Shown here: positions 1-7,981 of the stretch, piece by piece | Layout: the number at the start of each line of letters is the position of its first letter | Numbering within the stretch: position 1 is the first letter of the stretch | From: Bacteroides_E sp964528875 | GTDB lineage: Bacteria > Bacteroidota > Bacteroidia > Bacteroidales > Bacteroidaceae | NCBI GenBank assembly: GCA_964528875.1 | Contig: CAZGUI010000004.1 | Location: 18,925 to 82,924, forward strand | Direction of reading: 5' to 3' | DNA length: 64,000 bases | Notes under the pieces: model-generated | The model's input: only the letters and a program-made list of their open reading frames with translations | Database searches by the model: none | Told to the model about the DNA's origin: nothing | Made by a program: the position numbers and the translations under genes

Positions 1-926
1 AATCTATCTGTGAAATATTTCCGAACAGAAACCCCGAAAGTAATGGGTTGGTTATGTTTATATTCCAATGCTTCATCGGACATACGATAAGCTTTACCTT
101 TTATCATAACAAGCTTTTGATCCATAGTTGCAGCCATACCATTTTCCAAACTTCTCACTTCATCCTCACTCATTAGTATAGTGGAAAGAGGAGAAATGCC
201 ATTTACCGATGGCCCCGTATTATTAGCCATTAATCCGGCAGAACCAGCAGCTAAGCCCATTGACCAACTTTTATTTTGTTTGGCAGAACTACTTATAGGA
301 ATATGTAGTTTGTCTGAACTCGAACGTTGTCTGCTTTGTGTTTTAGTTGTTGATTCAGACCTCTTCTCTTTTTCAGTAAAGGGTTTGATATTGCTTTCAG
401 AATAAAGTTCTACAACGTTTGAATTTGTTGAATCTACATCGTCTTTATCATTATCAACTACCGAAGTTTGTTCATCAAGTACCCCTTTTTCTTCTAGGAC
501 AATTTGAATTGTCTTAGGTTCTTCTGATAGAGAATTCAAAGAACCGGTTTTACTATCACTTGTTACAACCTTAGCTAAAACAGCAGTCTCTTCTACAAAA
601 GGAATTAAATCAGTTGACTCTAAAGGCTCAGGAGCAGAAGGAAGAACATTAGGTGTCGACTCAGTGATTGCTTTTTGTGTAATATTTGTGATATCAGTTT
701 CAGGTATCGTATTCACTAAAAACCAACTGCCTACCCCTAATAAAAGGGTTATAGAAGCAGCAACACCTATATATGCCCATCTCCTAAATGGTATGACTTT
801 CTTTGGTGCAGATGCATTTAAGCTCTTATTTAAACGATCCCATCCTCCTACAGGAACTGCTTCCGAATGATCTTCAAGCTTATCTTTTAGAGCTTTAAGC
901 CATAAATCTTTATCATCTATCTTCAT
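1..926 (-). CDS. Membrane-anchored envelope protein partnered with an ECF sigma factor (C-terminus beyond window)
   Basis: The frame is open from an ATG at 924-926 to the left edge, giving 308 visible residues. A short cytoplasmic N-terminus (about 1-49) precedes one membrane segment (about 50-71). A long Ser/Thr/Glu-rich linker follows, then a segment ending in PITFGVSVRKYFTDR, which resembles the first strands of an outer-membrane barrel domain. It lies 29 bp downstream of an ECF sigma factor on the same strand. In Bacteroides this pair is common, and the partner is annotated as an outer-membrane-beta-barrel or anti-sigma-like protein. Sigma sequestration is inferred from position only. The gene is cut by the window edge, not broken. 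Confidence 0.7.
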   Translation of the reverse strand, partial: MKIDDKDLWLKALKDKLEDHSEAVPVGGWDRLNKSLNASAPKKVIPFRRWAYIGVAASITLLLGVGSWFLVNTIPETDITNITQKAITESTPNVLPSAPEPLESTDLIPFVEETAVLAKVVTSDSKTGSLNSLSEEPKTIQIVLEEKGVLDEQTSVVDNDKDDVDSTNSNVVELYSESNIKPFTEKEKRSESTTKTQSRQRSSSDKLHIPISSSAKQNKSWSMGLAAGSAGLMANNTGPSVNGISPLSTILMSEDEVRSLENGMAATMDQKLVMIKGKAYRMSDEALEYKHNQPITFGVSVRKYFTDR

Positions 927-955
927 ATCTTCTCTCTATTATAATAAAAGCATCC

Positions 956-1498
956 TTACCTATTCTCTTCAAGCCAATGATTTATGCTGTCTGCTAATGA
1001 ACATCTGGCTCTATACAACTGAGAGGCTGATGATTTCTCATTGATTCCCAGTAATTCTGCTATCTCTTTATGCGTTTTATTTTCTAATACAAAAAGGTTA
1101 AATACCGTTCTGTATCCATCAGGTAATTCTGATATAAATTTCAAAAGCACCTGATTGGGTATTTGTTCCATCTGTTCCGTCTCAACTTCTTTCTCCGGTA
1201 GTTCTTCAACTAACACCATTTGATCATTACGTTGCCTTTCTCTTAAATATTGTAATGCCGTATTAACCATAACTCTCGACATCCAAGCTCTTAAAGAACC
1301 GTTGCCTCGCCAAGTGAATTGATCTATAGCTGAAAATATTTTGATAAACCCATCGTGTAACAAATCTTCCGCTGTGGATCGATCCCCTACATAACGTATA
1401 CAGATAGCTAATAGTCTCCCCGCATAAAGCTCATAAAGCTCCTTGCGAGCAGTATTATTTCCCTGCTTACATTTTTCTGACAGCTCAAATTCTTCCAT
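956..1498 (-). CDS. RNA polymerase sigma-70 factor, ECF subfamily
   Basis: The 180-residue protein has the two-domain ECF layout. Region 2 lies at about 14-85, with the acidic-aromatic stretch around AEDLLHDGFIKIF and the -10-reading helix around GSLRAWMSRVMVNTALQYL. Region 4 lies at about 124-170, with a helix-turn-helix around HKEIAELLGINEKSSASQLYRA. No sigma 1.1 or region 3 is present, as expected for the family. It is the first gene of a two-gene minus-strand unit with the membrane-anchored protein at 1-926, which probably controls it. Its targets cannot be read from the window. Confidence 0.9.
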   Translation of the reverse strand: MEEFELSEKCKQGNNTARKELYELYAGRLLAICIRYVGDRSTAEDLLHDGFIKIFSAIDQFTWRGNGSLRAWMSRVMVNTALQYLRERQRNDQMVLVEELPEKEVETEQMEQIPNQVLLKFISELPDGYRTVFNLFVLENKTHKEIAELLGINEKSSASQLYRARCSLADSINHWLEENR

Positions 1499-1689
1499 TC
1501 TTGCTAATGCGCATTTACTTATTAAATACTGATTGATACGAAATACTGCATGCTATTAATACCTAATTAATGTTTTTTGTTTTTTTAACAAAATCCCAAG
1601 CAATACAAACGCTATACATGCGTTTTATGGTTAGAGGAATCAATATGAACAAAAATAGATTATTTTATAAAACTAAACTCATTTAAAGT

Positions 1690-2433
1690 ATGAAAAATAT
1701 TAAAATACTCTTTACAGCTTTCCTGATGCTAGCTCTAGCAATGGGTGTAACTTCCTGTTTAGATGATGATGAAAACAATTGGCAACCAATTGCTGCGACA
1801 TTTAGAGTGGTGGATGATAGTGACAATGATTATTATTTTGAAATAGAAAATGAAGGTAAAATAGAGAAAATGTACCCTGGATACAGAAGTAATTCAAAAA
1901 GACCTGATTTACCCGATGGACAACGTGTCATTGTCTTTTTTGAATTATTAGAGGAGAAAGTATCCGGATATGAATACAATATAAAAATATATGGTATTAA
2001 TGAGATACTAACCAAAAACATTATTCCAATTACTGAGGAAACTAACGATAGTATTGGAAACGATCCTATAGATATTGTAGGTTCTCGAATTAGTCTAGAT
2101 AAAGAATTTATTCATATGAGTTTTCAGTATCATCATTATCGTAGTTCAACTGAGAAACACATGCTGAACTTAGTTATTAATGAGGATAGTCCTGAGGATG
2201 ATTATATCAATCTTGAGTTTAGACATAACGCTTATGATGAGTTAGGACCTGATGTAGCTTCTGGTTTAGTTACTTTCCGTTTAGCTAAGGTTGCAGATCA
2301 ATTAGAAACCAAGAAAGGCATCCGAATTACTTATAAGTCGATCAATAGTGGAACTAAGGTAAAAGAGCTTTCTTTAACAGAAAAATCTCCGATAAAACCT
2401 GAAACTAAAATGGGGGTAAATACCATTAAATAA
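1690..2433 (+). CDS. NigD-like lipoprotein
   Basis: The 247-residue protein starts with a lipoprotein signal whose lipobox ends at Cys23 (GVTSC), followed by an acidic stretch. Length, the N-terminal beta-rich (OB-like) part and the all-beta C-terminal part fit the NigD-like family of Bacteroidales lipoproteins. That family is named after a gene in the nigericin-resistance region; its molecular function is unknown. It stands alone on the plus strand and is followed at once by a strong hairpin terminator. The family call comes from overall resemblance, not a catalytic motif. Confidence 0.7.
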   Translation: MKNIKILFTAFLMLALAMGVTSCLDDDENNWQPIAATFRVVDDSDNDYYFEIENEGKIEKMYPGYRSNSKRPDLPDGQRVIVFFELLEEKVSGYEYNIKIYGINEILTKNIIPITEETNDSIGNDPIDIVGSRISLDKEFIHMSFQYHHYRSSTEKHMLNLVINEDSPEDDYINLEFRHNAYDELGPDVASGLVTFRLAKVADQLETKKGIRITYKSINSGTKVKELSLTEKSPIKPETKMGVNTIK

Positions 2434-2438
2434 TTGAA

Positions 2439-2475
2439 AATGAAAGAAGTGATTTTACTTCTTTCATTCGTTTTT
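2439..2475 (+). terminator. Intrinsic terminator of the NigD-like gene
   Basis: A perfect 12-bp stem (AATGAAAGAAGT at 2439-2450 with its complement at 2457-2468) encloses a 6-nt loop. It is followed by CGTTTTTGTT. It begins 6 bp after the stop codon. Confidence 0.85.
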
Positions 2476-2502
2476 GTTAACTTAGATTAAGTTCGTGTTT
2501 GT

Positions 2503-2551
2503 AAAATGTAGAAAGCAGGTATCTATAAGTGATGCCTGCTTTCTACATTTT
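2503..2551. terminator. Bidirectional hairpin between the NigD-like gene and holA
   Basis: A perfect 17-bp stem pairs 2503-2519 with 2535-2551 around a 15-nt loop. It is A-rich on the left arm and T-rich on the right arm, so it can act on both strands. It lies just downstream of the minus-strand holA stop and probably ends the amn-holA transcript. Confidence 0.75.
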
Positions 2552-2589
2552 GTTTCGATGAAATAATATTGTGATTAATAAAATTGAGA

Positions 2590-3609
2590 TTAATGCATTA
2601 TCTTAAATAAGAGTTCTTTTAAGATGTCCCCATCAGACATAGATACATTATTTACACCTTTACTTTGTGCATCAGCATACCGAATATCACTAATTATATT
2701 CATTGTCTTAATTCCAGAGAAGCGTCTCATACCTTGCATATAGTTTTTAGCTTGCCATTCAAAACGCAAACCTAGCATCTCGGCAATCCCTTTCTCTGTT
2801 TTAGATGGAGCATAATAAGCCAACATTAAGTTTGAAAAGTAGTTAAAAAGAACAGTCAGCGTAACTTGTATCGGGTTATTCCTAGGATTGTCATTGAAGT
2901 ATTTTATGATTTGATTTATTTTATACACATCCCCCGAAATTACAGCACTTTGTAATTCAAAATTATTATACTGTTTACTTATACCAATATTTTGTTCTAC
3001 GACATCCGGAGTTATAAACTGATCTTTTCCTGCACATACAATTAATAGTTTATCCAGTTCACTAGCTAAACGAGTTAAATCAGGACCAATAAAGTCACCT
3101 AACATAGCAGATGCTTTCCCATCTATTCGTGTTCCACGTTGCTTTACGTAGTCTGATATAAATGTGGATAGATCTCTTTCTCTTACAGCAACTGAATCAA
3201 AGATAACTCCATGTTTACGTATTAAATTAACTACTTTCCTGCGACGATCCAGCACCCCATGTTTATGGCAAAAAACCAAAATGGTACTAGGTGCCGGGTT
3301 CTGTAAATAATACTCCAGGTTATCGATATCTTTTATGTTCTGAGCTTCTTTAACAATAATCACTTGGTATTTTGACATCATGGGATATCGTTTAGCTGCT
3401 GTTACTATGCTAGCCATACTCGCTTCCATACCGTAAAAGATAGTTAGATTAAATTCTTTTTCTTCTTCGGTCAGAATGTTTTTCTCAAAGAAATCTGAGA
3501 GTTCATCAATATAATAGCCCTCCTCTCCCATTAAATAGTAGATAGGACAATATTTCTTAATGCGTAATTGTGATAAAATATCAAAATAGGAAATGTGTTC
3601 TTTAGCCAT
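2590..3609 (-). CDS. holA: DNA polymerase III subunit delta
   Basis: The 339-residue protein has the layout of the clamp-loader delta subunit. An N-terminal AAA+-like domain (GEEGYYIDELSDFF near residue 29) has no functional Walker motif, and a helical C-terminal collar domain follows. Delta opens the beta sliding clamp during loading. Two in-frame ATGs exist. The one at 3618 overlaps the amn stop (ATGGTAA). The one at 3609 gives the usual MAK-type N-terminus and is preferred here. Overlap or near-abutment with amn suggests one transcript and translational coupling. Confidence 0.9.
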   Translation of the reverse strand: MAKEHISYFDILSQLRIKKYCPIYYLMGEEGYYIDELSDFFEKNILTEEEKEFNLTIFYGMEASMASIVTAAKRYPMMSKYQVIIVKEAQNIKDIDNLEYYLQNPAPSTILVFCHKHGVLDRRRKVVNLIRKHGVIFDSVAVRERDLSTFISDYVKQRGTRIDGKASAMLGDFIGPDLTRLASELDKLLIVCAGKDQFITPDVVEQNIGISKQYNNFELQSAVISGDVYKINQIIKYFNDNPRNNPIQVTLTVLFNYFSNLMLAYYAPSKTEKGIAEMLGLRFEWQAKNYMQGMRRFSGIKTMNIISDIRYADAQSKGVNNVSMSDGDILKELLFKIMH

Positions 3610-3611
3610 AA

Positions 3612-4391
3612 TTACCATTCGAACTTTAAATGACGTACTGTTTTTTTCTCGTCTATAATCATGCGTAAAGATGCAATGCCAATAGCTAAATGTTCAGAAA
3701 CAAACTTGTTGGTTACTACAGAATCGCTTTTATCTGTTTTAACTCCTTCAGGAATCATGGGTTGGTCGGAAACAAGAAGTAAGGCACCAACTGAAATATG
3801 ATTTGCAAAACCCACACTAAATAGCGTTGCTGTCTCCATATCAACAGCCATAGCACGTGTTGAACGCAAATAGTCTTTAAACCTTTCATCGTGTTCCCAA
3901 ATTCTACGATTAGTAGAATAAACAGTCCCTGTCCAATAATCTTGTCCGTGATCTCTTATTGCTGATGAAACAGCACGCTGCAGCATAAAAGAGGGTAAAG
4001 AAGGCACTTCAGGAGGCATATAGTCATTAGAGGTTCCTTCACCACGAATAGCAGCTATAGGAAGAATTAAATCTCCTATTTTTGTTTTATCATCCTTTAT
4101 GCCACCACATTTTCCCAAAAACAAACAAGCTTTGGTTTTAATAGCACTGAGTAAGTCCATTATTATGGCTGCATTTGGGCTTCCCATACCAAAATTAATG
4201 ATAGTAATTCCATTGGCTGATGCGGAACACATGTTAGCTTCACGCCCCACAACTTCCACATTGAAATGTTCTGCAAAAAGATCAACGTAGTGATCAAAGT
4301 TGGTTAATAATATATATTCATCAAAATCCTCTAAACGTCGTTTTGTGTATCTAGGTAGCCAATTCTTAACTATATCTTCCTTTGTTTTCAT
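3612..4391 (-). CDS. amn: AMP nucleosidase
   Basis: The 259-residue protein is of the nucleoside phosphorylase superfamily and hydrolyses AMP to adenine and ribose 5-phosphate. Visible hallmarks are the base/phosphate-site segment around FLGKCGGIKD, the MET motif in VDMETATLFSVGF and the late VSDQP segment carrying the catalytic aspartate. It is the short form usual in Bacteroidetes, lacking the long N-terminal domain of the E. coli enzyme. It is co-directional with holA and divergent from the nuclease-like gene at 4469, with 77 bp between the two starts. Cytoplasmic purine salvage is the expected role. Confidence 0.88.
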   Translation of the reverse strand: MKTKEDIVKNWLPRYTKRRLEDFDEYILLTNFDHYVDLFAEHFNVEVVGREANMCSASANGITIINFGMGSPNAAIIMDLLSAIKTKACLFLGKCGGIKDDKTKIGDLILPIAAIRGEGTSNDYMPPEVPSLPSFMLQRAVSSAIRDHGQDYWTGTVYSTNRRIWEHDERFKDYLRSTRAMAVDMETATLFSVGFANHISVGALLLVSDQPMIPEGVKTDKSDSVVTNKFVSEHLAIGIASLRMIIDEKKTVRHLKFEW

Positions 4392-4468
4392 AAAAAATGA
4401 ATTATGTTTGTGAAGTATTCCATGTAAAGTAGAGCTATAGGCTCATTCACTATTTACAAAAATAACAA

Positions 4469-4924
4469 ATGTTAGCATTAAACTTACCAGAATACCCAAT
4501 AAAAGTAAAGGAAGAAGCAGGTAAAAAAGTTGTTTTCGATGAAATAAGGAGACAGTATGTTGCGTTAACACCTGAAGAATGGGTAAGGCAACATTTTGTG
4601 CATTTTTTAATAGAACACAAAGGGTACTCTAAATCACTCATGGGAAATGAAGTACTAGTTAAGTTGCATAATCAGAAGAAACGGTGCGACACTGTGGTTT
4701 ACAATAACCGCCTGGAACCATTGATGATTATTGAATATAAAGCTCCAGAAGTGAAAATAACTCAAGCTGTATTTAATCAAATTTGCAGGTATAACATTGT
4801 GCTTCGAGTGAAATATTTAATTGTAAGTAATGGATTACAACACTATTGCTGTGAATTAAATTATGATACTCTAAATTATCAATTCATCAATGAAATTCCC
4901 TTCTTCTCTGAATTGAAAAAGTAA
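4469..4924 (+). CDS. Orphan HsdR N-terminal-like (PD-(D/E)xK) protein
   Basis: The 151-residue protein matches only the N-terminal nuclease domain of type I restriction subunits. An acidic residue in KRCDTVVYNN is followed by the E-x-K pair in MIIEYKAPEV, which is the PD-(D/E)xK arrangement. There is no helicase domain, and no hsdM or hsdS nearby. Such stand-alone proteins occur in Bacteroidetes beside housekeeping genes and are often annotated as restriction subunits by domain hit alone. Classical restriction is unlikely here; a repair or nucleic-acid-processing role is possible but unproven. The acetyltransferase gene follows after 16 bp, probably in the same transcript. Confidence 0.75.
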   Translation: MLALNLPEYPIKVKEEAGKKVVFDEIRRQYVALTPEEWVRQHFVHFLIEHKGYSKSLMGNEVLVKLHNQKKRCDTVVYNNRLEPLMIIEYKAPEVKITQAVFNQICRYNIVLRVKYLIVSNGLQHYCCELNYDTLNYQFINEIPFFSELKK

Positions 4925-4940
4925 AATATTTAAAATAATT

Positions 4941-5516
4941 ATGACAGAAAAAGAGAAAGCAGCTAAAGGATTACTTTACGATGCGAATTTTGATAAAGAG
5001 ATTTTAGCCGAAAGAATGTATGCCAAAAACTTAACTTTTGAGTACAATCAAACCTCTCCTAATCAAGAAAAAGAACGTAAAGTAATACTTAATAAATTAT
5101 TAGCTAAGTGTCCCAATAACATAATTATAGAGCCTCCATTTTACTGCGACTATGGATATAATATTGAGATTGGTGAGCAGTTCTTCTCCAATATGAATTT
5201 TGTAATTCTTGATGGAGCCAAAGTTACTATTGGTAAAAATGTTTTCATAGCTCCTAATGTAGCCATCTATACTGCCGGACACCCCATTTCTGTCCATCAG
5301 CGAATTACAGGATTGGAATATGCTTATCCTGTTACGATTGGAGATAATGTTTGGATAGGTGGAAATGTAGTTATACTTCCAGGGGTTACCATTGGCAAAA
5401 ATTGCGTGATTGGAGGTGGTAGTGTAGTCACTAAAGATATTCCGGAAAACACCGTTGCAGTCGGTAATCCTTGTAAAGTTTTGAGAGTATTAACAGCAGA
5501 CGAGATAAAAGAATAA
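4941..5516 (+). CDS. maa: Sugar O-acetyltransferase (maltose/galactoside acetyltransferase family)
   Basis: The 191-residue left-handed beta-helix protein has an N-terminal helical cap (about 1-60) and hexapeptide repeats from about 72 to 185 (for example IGDNVWIGGNVVILPGVTIG). His114 in TAGHP aligns with the catalytic histidine of maltose and galactoside acetyltransferases. It transfers acetyl from acetyl-CoA to a sugar hydroxyl and should act as a cytoplasmic trimer. The exact acceptor cannot be read from sequence. It is 16 bp downstream of the nuclease-like gene. Confidence 0.85.
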   Translation: MTEKEKAAKGLLYDANFDKEILAERMYAKNLTFEYNQTSPNQEKERKVILNKLLAKCPNNIIIEPPFYCDYGYNIEIGEQFFSNMNFVILDGAKVTIGKNVFIAPNVAIYTAGHPISVHQRITGLEYAYPVTIGDNVWIGGNVVILPGVTIGKNCVIGGGSVVTKDIPENTVAVGNPCKVLRVLTADEIKE

Positions 5517-5554
5517 TTTTTGACTTTAAGAGGCTATAAATTGCTCTAATTTAG

Positions 5555-5562
5555 TAACTTTG
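5555..5562 (+). promoter_or_regulatory. Bacteroidetes -7 element upstream of the first L,D-transpeptidase
   Basis: TAACTTTG matches the TAnnTTTG consensus exactly and ends 27 bp before the ATG at 5590. No clear -33 TTTG is visible at the usual distance. Its final TTG could be misread as an upstream start codon. Confidence 0.55.
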
Positions 5563-5589
5563 TGGTTTATTTATTGCAATAAGAAAATA

Positions 5590-6600
5590 ATGCATCAGCA
5601 TAAATATGTGATTTTTCTTTCTGTTTTTTGGACATTCATGAGTTGTTCTCCAATAATACAAAAGAAAACAGAACTAGAGCAGATAGAAGATCTATTAGAT
5701 TCTATAGAAGCTCAATCAATGGGGAAATTGGATTTCATTACTATCCAATTAAAAAAGGAACTTTTGTATGATAAATATACGTTAGATGATACGTATAGTT
5801 ATCAATCACAGGAACGAAGTTTTCAATGGGATAAAATTGAGAATAGATTGACTTATACCGAATACATACAGAATAGAAAACGTAATTGGGGAGTATTACA
5901 AAACTACAGAAACCGAAATGGTGAAGCTGTTGTGGTTCCTAATTTTGTGAGAAATGCATACGGTAGGGTATCTGACACGCTAGGTGTTGAGCGTTATCAA
6001 TCTGTACCTCTTTATTTCATTAATGATACAACTACTGCTATTCGTTACGGTAGAGATGGTTGGTTAGTTGAGGTTTTAGATACACTTTCTGACGATTTTG
6101 TTACCCTTAGAGGTGTTTCCTTTAATGATACATGGAAAACGCCTAAACGATACATAAAACTATTAGGAGATACGCTTGTTTTCAATCATGTAATAGTGAT
6201 AGATGTTACCAATCAGAACATAGCGACACTTGATAAACAGTCTCCAACTTGGTCTATCCGAAGCATGAATCCTTCTACAACAGGTAGACACCGACCTCCT
6301 TATGCACAAGAAACACCCACAGGATTATTTCTGTTACAAGAGAAAAAACCAAAGATGTATTATTTAAAAGATGGAACAACTCAACCTGGAGGTTTTGCAC
6401 CTTTTGCTAGTCGTTTTACCAATGGAGCCTATATACACGGTGTACCTGTTGCCCATCCTGGTCGTTCCATCATTGAGTATAGCTATTCGTTAGGAACTAC
6501 ACCTCGTTCACATATGTGTGTAAGAAATGTGTCTTCTCATGCACAGTTTATTTACGAATGGGGGCCATTAAATGAAACCCTTATTTATATCATCGATTAA
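5590..6600 (+). CDS. L,D-transpeptidase (YkuD) lipoprotein
   Basis: The ATG at 5590 gives a 336-residue protein with a lipoprotein signal ending at Cys19 (FMSC). A more upstream TTG frame exists but falls inside the predicted -7 element. The C-terminal YkuD domain shows the HG pair at about 283-284 and the catalytic cysteine at 310 in PRSHMCVRN. The canonical SHGC is here SHMC, which I believe is a family variant. Such enzymes make or exchange 3-3 or lipoprotein-peptidoglycan cross-links in the periplasm. The next gene, another YkuD-type enzyme, starts 4 bp after this stop or overlaps it, so the two are co-transcribed. Confidence 0.82.
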   Translation: MHQHKYVIFLSVFWTFMSCSPIIQKKTELEQIEDLLDSIEAQSMGKLDFITIQLKKELLYDKYTLDDTYSYQSQERSFQWDKIENRLTYTEYIQNRKRNWGVLQNYRNRNGEAVVVPNFVRNAYGRVSDTLGVERYQSVPLYFINDTTTAIRYGRDGWLVEVLDTLSDDFVTLRGVSFNDTWKTPKRYIKLLGDTLVFNHVIVIDVTNQNIATLDKQSPTWSIRSMNPSTTGRHRPPYAQETPTGLFLLQEKKPKMYYLKDGTTQPGGFAPFASRFTNGAYIHGVPVAHPGRSIIEYSYSLGTTPRSHMCVRNVSSHAQFIYEWGPLNETLIYIID

Positions 6601-6604
6601 TTTT

Positions 6605-7291
6605 ATGAAAAAAATCAAGTTTATAGCCTTATTCATCATCCTAACCATCACCTCTCTTCCACTATCTAAAGGTGAAGGCTACTCTTTATCTGAGGTTGAG
6701 CCATTTCCTGCCGAGAGTGAAGTGCTATATACTGAAATGGGACTTAAAAATGCTATTACATACGATGTATTTAGATTAGCTTATCAAGGATTTAAGAAAA
6801 TAGATGAACGCAAGAAGGATATACTTTCCATTGTTGATTTTAGTATGCCTTCCACTCAAAAAAGGTTACTGGTGTTAGATATGAATGCACATCGTGTTCT
6901 TTTTAATAGCCATGTCGCACACGGTAGAAATAGTGGATCGAATTATGCTACTGCTTTCTCCAACAAAGTGGGTTCTTATCAAAGCTCACTAGGGTTTTAT
7001 ATCACAGAAAACACTTATCAAGGAGGTAATGGTTATTCTCTTATACTGGAAGGATTAGAGTGTGGTTTTAACGACAAAGCTAAAGAACGCGCAATTGTTA
7101 TTCATGGGGCAGATTACTGTGAGTCTTCAGTTATATCCTCTAGTGGTCGATTAGGTCGCAGCTTAGGTTGCCCGGCACTCCCCCCTAAACTTTCACGTCC
7201 TGTAATTGATGCTATTAAAGGAGGGTCTGTACTTTTTATTTATGCTGATAATTCTAAATATTTGGCGCAAAGTTCTTATTTGAACGAATAG
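6605..7291 (+). CDS. Murein L,D-transpeptidase catalytic-domain protein (YkuD_2 type)
   Basis: The protein is 228 residues from ATG 6605, which places a clean signal peptide (about 1-23) at the N-terminus. An ATG at 6572 would overlap the previous gene and bury it. The catalytic segment reads IVIHGADYCESS, then GRLGRSLGCPALP. The SxGCP cysteine is the expected nucleophile and the HG histidine its partner. Its likely role is peptidoglycan modification in the periplasm. Pairing two different YkuD classes in one operon suggests linked steps in cell-wall cross-linking, but substrates are not known from sequence. Confidence 0.82.
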   Translation: MKKIKFIALFIILTITSLPLSKGEGYSLSEVEPFPAESEVLYTEMGLKNAITYDVFRLAYQGFKKIDERKKDILSIVDFSMPSTQKRLLVLDMNAHRVLFNSHVAHGRNSGSNYATAFSNKVGSYQSSLGFYITENTYQGGNGYSLILEGLECGFNDKAKERAIVIHGADYCESSVISSSGRLGRSLGCPALPPKLSRPVIDAIKGGSVLFIYADNSKYLAQSSYLNE

Positions 7292-7981
7292 TGGATATAT
7301 AACCTCTCCAACAAATTTCTGTTCTCCTATAATGACCATGGATAGATTTTAATTAAAAATTTCATTGGATTATGATATATAAATCATTAATGTTTTCTAT
7401 CCAACAAAGAAAAGGAAGAGAACAGAATGATACTGAATAAAAGAGTTTAAAATCAAAAAGAGGATGAATCATATATAATGATGCATCCTCTTCTCTTTTT
7501 ATAAATAAGAAGCCGCATTGAGGGTGTGATAAAACTCCGAATGACAAGATTTGAGTGCCCACCTCTCTTTGTAATCCACCTCGTTAGTAAACTAACTACC
7601 CCGAAGGGCTATGGCCCGCCATCGAAAAATGAAGCATGTCTCGGTATTTTAAAATTATTGATGAGTTTCCCGATCCTTACCAATGCGGCTAATACCTTTT
7701 TCAATGAACTCTCTATAACAAATATAACTACTTTCATTCAATAAACAAATAATTATAGCATATTATTTCATTTATTTTTATCAGACAAAACAGGTTTCAC
7801 TTCAGCCTCCAATAACACTTTGAGTACTACTTCATTGTATTCATTATTTTTTTCTGTTGAAATAAGACAATGAAAAAACGGTTTAACTCAAAAGAGCCTC
7901 AAAGCATAACAAATCTCTTAACACACATTGAGAAACATTCAACTTAAACATCAATGAAAGAATAAAAATCAGATGCAACAT
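7292..7981. other. Gene-free stretch with coding-like debris
   Basis: These 690 bp separate the transpeptidase operon from a convergent gene. They contain a strong terminator (7458-7500), a more G+C-rich patch at about 7510-7690, and an A+T-rich tail. Read on the minus strand, the patch encodes protein-like text (for example RWITKRGGHSNLVIRS) interrupted by stops. This looks like a decayed gene or dispersed repeat. I cannot assign it to a family. Confidence 0.4.
7458..7500 (+). terminator. Terminator of the L,D-transpeptidase pair
   Basis: The outer 9-bp stem AAGAGGATG (7458-7466) pairs with 7484-7492. An inner 5-bp ATCAT/ATGAT stem sits beyond a single mismatch. CTCTTTTT follows. Confidence 0.8.

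Noticed and set aside
181..870. Two plus-strand ORFs of 74 and 68 residues
   Set aside because: They lie antisense to the truncated membrane-anchored protein, whose minus-strand frame is open through the whole region and has a clear membrane segment and ECF partner.
4469..4924. Type I restriction system
   Set aside because: Only the HsdR N-terminal domain is present, without helicase, methylase or specificity subunits.
5560..5589. TTG start extending the first L,D-transpeptidase by ten residues
   Set aside because: The TTG is the end of a TAACTTTG promoter element. The ATG at 5590 gives a proper lipoprotein signal.
7362..7744. Short ORFs on both strands (66 and 72 residues) as genes
   Set aside because: They span a terminator, have no signal of coding constraint and overlap each other. 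The region is better described as debris.
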